Assembly: GCF_042477335.2 (NCBI RefSeq)
Contig: NC_091255.1
Coordinates: 43,812,501-43,876,500 of the forward strand
DNA: 64,000 nt
Reading direction: 5' to 3'
From: Ovis canadensis
Taxonomy: Eukaryota; Chordata; Mammalia; Artiodactyla; Bovidae
Shown here: in pieces, positions 55,512 to 64,000 of the stretch
Layout: each line of letters begins with the position of its first letter
How positions within the stretch are numbered: position 1 is the stretch's first letter
The notes under the pieces: generated by a model
The model's database searches: none
Told to the model about the DNA's origin: nothing
The model's input: only the letters and a program-made list of their open reading frames with translations
Made by a program: the position numbers and the translations under genes

Positions 55512-56866
55512 ATGTTCCTTCTATGCCTGCTTTCTGTAGAGTTTTTAATCATAAATGGGTGTTGAATTTTGTCAAAGGCTTTCTCTGCATCTAATCATAT
55601 GGTTTTTATCCTTCAATTTGCTAATGTGGTGTATCACATTGATTGATCTGTGAATACTGAGGGAGCCTTGCATCCCTGTGATAAAGCCCACTTGGCCATG
55701 ATGTATGATCTTTTTAATATGTTGCTGGATTCTGTTTGCTAGAATTTTGTTGAGGATTTTTGCATCTATGTTCATCAGTGTTTTTTTTTTGTGGCATCTT
55801 TGTCTGGTTTTGATATCAGGGTGATGATGGTGGCCTCATAGTTTGAGCTTGGGAGTTTACCTTCCTCTGAAATTTTTTGGAAGAGTTTGACTGGGGTAAG
55901 TGTTAGCTCTTCTCTAAATTATTAGTAGAATTCACCTGTGAAGCCATCTGTTCCTGGGCTTTCGTTTGTTGGAACACTTTTGATTACAGCTTCTATATCC
56001 GTGCTTGTGATGGATCTCAAGATTTTCTATTTTTTCCTGATTCAGTTCTGGAAGGTTATAATTTTCTAAGAATTTGTTCATTTCTTCCAGGTTGTGCATT
56101 TTATTGGCATATAGTTGCTAGGAGTAGTCTCTCATGATCCTTTGTCATCTGTTGCTGTGTGTTGTCTGTTATAATCTCTTCATTGTCATTTCTAATTTTG
56201 TTGATTTGATTCTTCTCCCTTTTTTTCTTGATGAGTCTGGCTAATGGTTTGTCTGTTAGTTAGGTTAACTTGACTTTTCTCGTTTCTTGAGGCAGGCTTG
56301 TATTGCTATGAACCTCCCTCTTAGCACTGCTTTTACTGTATCCCGTAGGTTTTACACTGTCGTGCTTTCATTTTCGTTTGTTTCTATGCATGTTTTAATT
56401 TCCTGTCTGATTTCTTCCATGATTTGTTGGTTATTCAGAAGCATGTTATTTAGCCTCTATATGTCTGTGTTTTTAATAGCTTTTTTCCTGTAGTTAACAT
56501 CTAATCTTACTGCATTGTGATCAGAAAAGATTCTTGAAATGATTTCGATTTTTTTTTTTAATTTACTAAGGCTAGATTTATGGCCCAGGATGGGATCTAT
56601 CCTGGACAATGTCCTGTGTGCACTTGAGAAAAATGTGAAATTCATTGTTTTGGGGTGAAATGTCCTAGAAATATCTATTAGGTCTAACTGGTCCATTGTA
56701 TCATGTAAAGTTTGTGTTTCCTTTCTAATTCGCTGCTTGGTTGATCTATCCATAGGTGTGAGTGGGGCATTAAAGTCTCCCACTATTATTGAGTTACTGT
56801 TAATTCCCCCTTTCATACTTGTTACAATTTGCCTTACATCTTGAGGTGTTCCTAACTTGGATGCAT

Positions 56867-56996
56867 GCTGCTGCTGCTAAGTCGCTTCAGTCGTGTCCGA
56901 CTCTGTGCGACCCCATAGACAGCAGCCCACCAGGCTCCCCTATCCCTGGGATTCTCCAGGCAAGAACACTGGAGTGGGTCGCCATTGCCTTCTCCG
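56867..56996 (-). mobile_element. Bov-A SINE monomer in L1
   Basis: Antisense Bov-A with a (CTG)n start; 12-bp duplications ACTTGGATGCAT at 56855-56866 and 56997-57008. Confidence 0.93.
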
Positions 56997-58375
56997 ACTT
57001 GGATGCATATATATTTCTAATTGTTATAACTTCCTGGATTGATCCTTTGATCATTATGTAGTGTCCTTGTCTCTTTTTATGACCTTTATTTCAAAGTCTA
57101 TTTTATCTGATAAGAGTACTGCTACTCCTGTTTTCTTTTGGTCTCTATTTGCATGAAATATCTTTTTCTATCCCTTCACTTTCCTTTGGTTTGAGGTGGG
57201 TCTCTTGTAGACAGGATATATAGAGGTCTTATTTTTGTATCCATTCACCCAGTCTTTGTCTTTTGGTTGGGGCATTCAACCTATTTACATTTAAGGTAAT
57301 TATTGCTAAGTATGATCCCGTTGCCATTTACTTTGTTGTTTTGGGTTCGAGTTTATAAACCTTTTTCCGTGTTTCCTGTCTAGAGGAGATCCTTTAACAT
57401 TTGTTGAAGAGCTGGTTTGGTGGTGCTGAATTCTCTCAGCTTTTGCTTATCTGTAAAGCTTTTGATTTTTCCTTCATATTTGAATGAGATCCGTGCTGGG
57501 TATAGTAATCTGGATTGCAGCTTTTTCTCTTTCATCACTGTATGTCCTGCCATTCCCTTCTGGCCTGAAGAGTTTCTTTTGAAAGATCAGCTGTTATCCT
57601 TATGGAGATCCCCTTTTGTGTTATTTGTTGCTTTTCCCTTGCTGCTTTTAATATTTGTTGTTTGTGTTTACCTTCATTAGTTTGATTAATATGTGTCTTG
57701 GGGTGTTTTGCATTGGGGTTTATCCTGTTGGGGACTCTCTGGGTTTCTTGGACTTGGGTGGCTATTTCTTTCCCCATTTTAGGGAAGTTTTCAACTATTA
57801 TCTCCTCAAGTGTTTTCTCATGACCCTTCTTTTTGTCTTCTTCTGGGACTACTATGATTTGAATGTTGGGGCATTTAACATTGTCCTAGAGGTCTCTGAG
57901 GTTGTCCTCATTTAATTCTTATTTTTTTCCTCTCTGCTTCATTTATTTCCACCATTCTATCTTCCACCTCACTTATCCTATCTTCTGCCTCAGTTATTCT
58001 ACTACTGTTTTCCCTCCAGAGTGCTTTCAATCTCAGTTATTGCATTACTCATTACTGATTGACTCTTTATTTCTTCTAGGTCCTTGTCAAATATTTCTTG
58101 CATCTTCTCAATCCTTGTCTCTAATCTAGTTACCTGTAACCTCCACTTTGTTTTCAAGATTTTGGATCATCTTTACTATCATTATTCTGATGAATTCTTT
58201 AAAAAAAATTTTTTTTTACTTATTTTTGCCTGTGCTGGGTCTTCCCTCCTGCAAGGGCTTTTCTTTAGTTGCTGGGAGCAGGGGCTACCCACCAATTGCT
58301 GTGTGCGAGCTTCTCACTGTGGTGGCTTTCTCCTGTTGCAGAGCATGGGCTCCAGGATGTGAGCTTCAGTAGTTG

Positions 58376-59435
58376 CATCTTATAGTCGCAGGCTCATGAC
58401 AGGTTGTTGCTGAGCCATGAAAGATGCCATGATTCTTGGCCTCTGGAGGAGAGGAGTTCAATCCAGGGCCAGTGACAAGGCTTGATCACTCACAAACTTT
58501 TTGTGTAATAAAGTTTTATTAAAGTATAAAAGAGATAAAGAAAGCTTCTGACTTAGACATCAGAAGGGGGCAGAAAGAGTGCCCCCTTGCTAGTCTTTAG
58601 CAAGATGTTATATACCTATCTTTAGCTGAATGTTATATACCTATACTTCCCTGGTGGCTCAGATGGTAATGCATCTGCCTACAATGCAGGAAACCTGGGT
58701 TCTATCCCTGGGTTGGGAATATCCCCTGGAGAAGGAAATGGCAACCCACTCTAGTACTCCTGCCTGGAAAATCCCATGGATAGAGGAGCCTGGTAGGCTA
58801 CAGTCCAAGGGGTTGCAAAGAGTCGGACACGACTGAGCGACTTCACTTTCACTATATACCTATCAGCAAGCTGTTAATTAGAGAAAGGAGACATCTCAAA
58901 ATTCAGAGTGGCACCAGGCCCCTCACCCCCAACATGCATTTTGAGATAACACTGGCACCAGGTGAGTCATCCCAAGCCATAAAACGATTGACATTTATCT
59001 TGAAGAAAGGCAGGTGTCCAAGTAAGTATATAGTTTCATTAACATAGATTAGGAGAACAATGTATGAGTAAAACATATAGGTTTGTTGAGCCCTGGTTCT
59101 GAGTCTCAAGCAGAACTGACTTGAGGAAAGACAAGAGTCTAGGGTAAATACACAGTTCATTAACATAGCTTAAGAAAAATATTTCCATAAGAAAAGCACA
59201 TTGGTTAGCTCAAGGTTTGAGAAAAGTTACGTTCAGGTGGAGCCAAGTGTCATCATGGCAACACAGAATTTTAAGAGAAACCTTTCAAATTCGTATAGAG
59301 AAGGGGAAAAAAACCTAACACTCGTTTGCTTCCTCCTGCCGCTTGAGAGAGAGGTAAAATATGTCTGACACTTGCAGCCTATTTCCTCTGTTTGGAGACC
59401 CCTAGCCTTCCTGCCTGTAAAGCTCTCACTCAACA
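58376..59435 (-). mobile_element. ERV LTR, second family (LTR-C, antisense copy)
   Basis: It is homologous to 28569-29357 in reverse orientation: TTAATAAAGTT-type polyadenylation region near 58505, 'CAGAAGCTTTC' motif, CTATGTTAATGAAACTA. GTTG flanks both sides (58372-58375 and 59436-59439), a 4-bp duplication inside the CHR SINE. It has the same orientation as UTP18. Confidence 0.75.
58645..58852 (+). mobile_element. Bov-tA SINE in LTR-C
   Basis: Near-consensus Bov-tA with 11-bp duplications TATATACCTAT (58634-58644 and 58853-58863). Confidence 0.93.
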
Positions 59436-59734
59436 GTTGTGGCGTACAGACTTGGTTGCCCCGTGGTATGTGGGGTCTTCCCAGATGAGGGATTGAACCC
59501 TAGTCTCCTGCATTGGCAAGCGGATTCTTTAACACTGGGTTACCAGGGAAACCCCTACCCCAAGAATTCCTATGTGATTATTGCTTAGATGTGCAGAACA
59601 AAAATGGCACGAGTTAATTATCTTAATATATGGAAACTTACAGTGGTATTTGTGCTACAAATATAACTGATCCTAATATGCTACTAAGAATATTGAATGA
59701 TATCCACGTAACCAGCAGTATGAAAACTGAACAG

Positions 59735-60895
59735 AGAACTTCCTAATGTACAAGCTGTGTTTCAAAGCAGCAGAAGAACCAGAGATCAAATTTCCAACAT
59801 TCGCTGGATCATGGAGAAAGTAAGGGAGTTTAAGAAAAAATCTACTTTTGCTTCATTGACTACACTTAAGCCTCTGACTGTGTGGATCACAACATGGGGA
59901 CAATTCTTAAAGAGATGGGAATACCAAACCACATTACTTGTCTCCTGAGAAACCTGTTTGTGGGTCAAGAAACAACAGTTAGAACTGGACATGGAACAAG
60001 GGACTGGTTCAAAACTGGGAAAGGAGTACGTCAAACCTATTCTCACCCTGCTTATTTAACTTATATGCATATGCAAAATGCTGGGTGGGATCAATCAAAA
60101 TGCTGGGTGGGAATCAAGATTGACAGGAAAAATAACAACCTCAGATATGCATATGATACTATTCTAAAGGCAGAAAGTGAAGAGGATCTAAAGAGTCTCT
60201 TGATGAAGGTGAAGGAGGAAAGTGAAAAGTGTGGCTTGAAATTCAACATTCAAAAAACTAAGATCATGGCATCCAATCCCCTTACTTCATGGTAAATAGA
60301 AGGGGGAAAAGTGGAAGCAGTGACAGATTTTATTTCCTTGGGCTCCAAAATCACTGTGAGCAGTGACTGCAGCCATGAAATTAAAAGATGCTTGCTCCTT
60401 GGAAAGAAAGTTATGACAAACCTAGACAGCATATTAAAAAGCAGACATCACTAAGACGACAAAGTTCCACATGGTCAAAGCTATGGTTTTTCTAGTAGTC
60501 ATATACAGATGTTGAGAGCTGGACCATAAAGAAGGCTAGAACCGAAAAACTGAGTTCCTTGTACTGCAAGAGATCAAATCAGTCAATCCTAAAAGAAATC
60601 AAACCTGAATATTCACTGGAAGGATTGATGTTGAAGCTGATGCTCCAATACTGTGCCACCTGATGCAAAGATCCATTAGGAAAGATTCCTACAAAGGTCC
60701 ATTGGAAAAGACCTTGATTCCAGGAATGATTGAAGGCAAAAGGAGAAGGGAGTGGCAGAGGATGAGATGGTTAGATAGCATTACACTGACTCAAGGGACA
60801 TTAATATGAGCAAACTCCAGGGAACAGTGGAGGACAGAGGAGCCTGGCATGCTACAGGTCATGGTGTCACAACGAGATGGACATGACTTGGCAAC
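59735..60895 (+). mobile_element. Strongly diverged BovB copy
   Basis: RT text from the motif before RTRDQI (59780) to the 3' end. The RT box is YAYD (60146-60157). It has many more substitutions and indels than the other copies, so it is probably the oldest BovB in the window. Confidence 0.88.
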
Positions 60896-61389
60896 AACAA
60901 TGCAAACTGTCACAGGAATACAGAACAGCAGAAAGAATTTAATCCCAGAAAAAAAAAAAGACTTAAGAAATACTCAGAAATATAAGAGAATATAAGCTAA
61001 ACTTTCTATATGTGATCTAGAACCTCAAGGAAAGGAAAAATCAGTATGAACTGAAGTTGTTCTAGTGAACCTTTGTGGAAAAGGTAAATGAAACATGAGC
61101 TGGGAAAGGGAGATAGTAGGTTAAAAACAAACAAACAATAGCAACGATGACAAGGAAAAAAAATAAAAACCAGGTATCGTAAGTGGAAAAATAAGAACAA
61201 AGGGAGAAGGGAGCTCTCATCCCTGAACTCCTAACTAAAAAAACCACATGACTGTCACCCTTCCACCCCCCAATCACAGCTGACTGGACTAGAAGTAGGT
61301 TCTTGAATCAAGAACAGCATTAGCAGATCAGCAACCACAAAAGTCCTAGTACAGAAAAATCTTCCCAAACAAGAATGATGGCAATTAGC
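60896..61389. other. Intronic, no feature recognised
   Basis: A-rich intronic text with short A-runs (60949, 61157). Nothing else is seen. Confidence 0.45.
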
Positions 61390-62300
61390 CAGATCAACCT
61401 AGCTCTAGCGTCTCTCTCATCTCATTTCCTCCCATGGACCGTCAAATGACTGCCTTTAATCTAACTCCACTCACTTCTAACTGCCTATAAACACTGCCCT
61501 GTCAACTTATCTCCGACATGCCTCCCTCCAGCATCCACCCTCATTCTATGGACAACTATACTGACTGTCTTGGCCTGGAGCCTGAGAATGTTACTCCTCC
61601 TCTCTCATCCCAATTTTCTAAGCAGTTAGGACATACACTGAAAGCGTCATTTACCTATCTACCTATTCCCATCCTTCTTACTCAATGCCTGGATTACTGC
61701 AATGACCTCAAGGCTCATCCACCTGCACCTGTATTCCCCATCTAAAGGCTATGAGAATTACCTCTTCAAACCCTAAATTTCAATTATCATCATGATTCTC
61801 TGCTCGAAAATCTTTAATGGTTTCACTTTCCATTTAATATAATGTCCATATTATTCAGCACAGCATAAAAGACTGCTCTGCCTGCCTGCTTCTCTACCTT
61901 TGTAGCCTAACCCCCCATCCCACTTAAGAGTAACCCTATCCATACTCCTCTCAGAACACAAACCTGAATTCTCTCATCCTTTCCACTATCTGCAATACCT
62001 TTCTCTGAATTCCAACTGGCCCTCAAAATGCCCAGCTCAAGGGCCAATATCCCACAAAACCCCTTTCAGACATTCCAGCTATAACAGCCGTCACCATTCC
62101 TAACACCGTTAAAATTGAAACACTGTATCTAAACTGCAGCCCTTGTGATGGCTTGATGGCTCGCCGGCTCGCCTTGTGCATACCGATACATGTATGTATG
62201 TCCCCACATAAGATCATAAACTATGAAAAGGCAAAAATGTATTGTTCTATCTCACAATCCCCAGCTCAAGGCCCAATAAATGTTTTATGAATGAGGAAAC
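61390..62300 (+). mobile_element. L2 LINE fragment
   Basis: The text resembles the end of the L2 ORF and 3' UTR: a 'TCTTTAATGGTTTCACTTTCC' region near 61811, cysteine/proline-rich coding-like text before it, and the closing CCAGCTCAAGGCCCAATAAA with TGAATGAGG-like end near 62290. Ancient and heavily mutated. Confidence 0.6.
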
Positions 62301-63922
62301 TGAAGCAAAAGCATTATCACTGAATAAAACAGGCTTTTCTTGCATTATAAAGCACACATGTCTTAAAGAATCTCTAGGTGAAGCAAAATGAAACCCATTT
62401 TAAATGTTCAATGAGAACACTGAAATAAAGAACTATTAATTCCAGGCCCTAAATCATAACAAATTTTGTAATTCTCTACAGTCCTGAATTCTCAGTAGTC
62501 TTTTAAAATAAAATCAAAATACTTAGGGGATGACAGTGTGGAAAGAACACAGAACTGGAAATCAAACATGAGTTGTAGCAATCCTTACATTAACCAAAGC
62601 CATTAAAAAAAAGGCACTATAAAATAAAAGACGTCTATTTACAATATTCTGAGTTTCCTATGTCCCTATCAGGGCAAAGCTGTAAATCGAAAGCATCCAC
62701 TTTAAGCCAGGACACTGAGAAGAGTTAATGGACACTATCAGACAAATTTTGAGATCAAGAGAGAAAGAGAGGGAGGTGGGAGGAAGGGAAGGAGCAGCCA
62801 GTCACCCAGCTAGGTTGAGTTGTTTCTCCTACCTCTGCTCTGACTGTGCCACCAATAACTCTTCCCCCTACATGAAACTCCTCTAAGAAGGGTTAAGGCC
62901 TTTCTTTACAGGTTTGACAATAAAAACCTAGGAATGGTCTTTGACCAAGCACATCAGAATTCAATTACACTGACAAGCAATTAAAATCAAATGAGTTTAA
63001 ATGGCTAATATTAGATTCTTTCCTCTCTGGGCCTGTCAAAGGGGATTAATAAAAAGTAATATTAAAAAAAAGAGGCAAAGACCAGAAAAAGATTAACTTC
63101 ACAAATCTGAGTGATGGTTATGTTTGTGCATTTCTGTCTTACACAAAGGTAAAGCAGGACTGCTTAAAATTACTTATAATTTTACTCTCAGTCTACATAT
63201 TGAAGGAGCTTTGGTCTCAAAAGACGTGCTATCATACACTGCTGCCACAGTGCATGCTGCTCTAGCAAGCGCTGGGCTCAGGCTGTCCCCCTGCCTATGT
63301 CAGACTCACATGATGTTAGCCTGGCCTCCGAGCGCCACACCCTGGTTCTACTCTCCTTTCTTCCCAGGCTACAAGGTAGCTGCTGACCAATATCCAAATG
63401 GTGACAGAGATATTTATAGGCAGTTTCCCCAATTTTAGCCTTTGAAGGAGGTGGTGAAGAAAAAGTGGTGAGTAAGCTATGCTGCTGGACCCACTGGACT
63501 GCCCAACAAGGGAAATCTGAATGAAAACTCATTACGGATCAATTTTGTTTAATCTAACAGTCATAAAGATCAACTTCTGGAAGTTCTAAAATTACAGTTG
63601 CTGATTAGTGATTTGGTGGTAAAATCATTTAGAATTACAGGTGTATCCCAACACCTCCTTCTCCTAGCCTGCATCTTAAAATCAAATAGGACAATCAAGC
63701 CATCTTTCCCCCTGTGTAATAACCATTTTTCTCAGCAATGACACAATAATATGTTCTAGATAATACTTTCAAGATCTCTATAATACTAACAACAGTAAAA
63801 ACATGTTATTGGTTTACACCACATAGCTAGATGAAAGAATATATACTTTTAAGTATCTTTAAGACTTAAACAAACATTCCAAACATAAGAGAAAAAAATA
63901 CTGTAACATAATAAGGGAGTCT
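62301..63922. other. UTP18 intron, no exon recognised
   Basis: A GA-rich tract lies at 62757-62793. The 104-codon plus-strand frame at 63124-63438 has no splice context or family match. No UTP18 exon is seen on the minus strand. Confidence 0.45.
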
Positions 63923-64000
63923 GGGTTTCCCAGGTGGCACTTGGTAGTAAAGAATCTGCCTGCCAATGCAGGAGACACAAGAGATACAGGTTTGATTCCT
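63923..64000 (+). mobile_element. Bov-tA SINE, cut by window end
   Basis: The tRNA-like head TGGGTTTCCCAGGTGGC and AAAGAATCTGCCTGCCAATG are present; the Bov-A body lies beyond the window. Confidence 0.9.

Larger units (their letters stand above)
53692..58202 (-). mobile_element. Long L1 in UTP18 intron
   Basis: On the minus strand, ORF1 remnants lie at about 58.2-57.5 kb. ORF2 follows, with endonuclease text (IIVGDFNAPLTPMDRS in 56816-56457 and SDHNAVRLDVNYR), RT and the C-terminal region (54644-54147). It is 5'-truncated within ORF1, frameshifted, and cut by two SINEs. It has the same orientation as UTP18. No active ORF is kept. Confidence 0.92.
58203..59556 (-). mobile_element. CHR SINE split by an LTR
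   Basis: The left half (58203-58375) ends GAGCTTCAGTAGTTG. The right half (59436-59556) resumes GTTGTGGCGTACAG and ends in the antisense tRNA head (GTTACCAGGGAAACCCC). Together they form one longer CHR-1-like element. Confidence 0.8.

Noticed and set aside
63124-63438. 104-codon frame as an exon
   Set aside because: No family match, and on the strand opposite to UTP18 inside its intron.
1-64000. A new gene cluster, defence system or other undescribed molecular system
   Set aside because: Apart from UTP18, all readable protein text belongs to retroelements or dead retrocopies. Nothing repeats or clusters in a way that suggests a system.

Overview
The window is ruminant nuclear DNA. Two sequence hallmarks show this: nine copies or fragments of the RTE retrotransposon BovB, and more than a dozen Bov-tA/Bov-A2 SINEs. 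Older CHR SINEs and L1 and L2 remnants lie around them. Cattle, sheep, goat and their relatives cannot be told apart by reading alone. There is one living gene: the last three coding exons of UTP18 on the minus strand at 44.65-52.4 kb, with intact splice sites and reading frame. Everything left of about 44.6 kb is gene-poor DNA downstream of UTP18, filled by layered insertions. UTP18 lies on human 17q, so cattle chromosome 19 is the expected location (inference).

Layout. 1-6.5 kb: a broken ADAM gene of the ADAM20/21-like single-coding-exon type (minus), cut by a Bov-A2 SINE, then old L1 and CHR pieces. 6.5-8.1 kb: a solo-like LTR plus about 1.1 kb of attached sequence that is repeated next door. 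8.6-28.3 kb: my main reconstruction, one antisense endogenous retrovirus (here ERV-A) stretched to 19.7 kb by later insertions. Its 3' LTR is at 8577-9069 and its primer-binding site and leader at 18.16-17.85 kb. Its 5' LTR is cut into three pieces (18165-18480, 25996-26032, 28193-28321). Inside it sit a BovB (minus), an SKA3 processed pseudogene, a BovB (plus), a complete but dead sense-strand class I retrovirus (ERV-B, 18481-25991) and another BovB.

28.3-44.6 kb: a second LTR family, CHR SINEs, L1 fragments and four BovB copies. One BovB carries a processed copy of ATP5MK (USMG5/DAPIT) with a 15-bp target-site duplication. A TPX2 processed pseudogene at 41.8-43.3 kb is split by a solo LTR of the ERV-A family. 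44.6-64 kb: UTP18 3' UTR, exons and introns. The intron upstream of the 52.2-kb exon runs at least to the window end and holds a 4.5-kb L1, an LTR nested in a CHR SINE, a decayed BovB and an L2.

No operon, CRISPR array, RNA gene or new molecular system is visible. The interest lies in the insertion history, which target-site duplications and broken host elements let one order, and in the retrocopies. Retroviral genes are described only as damaged copies.
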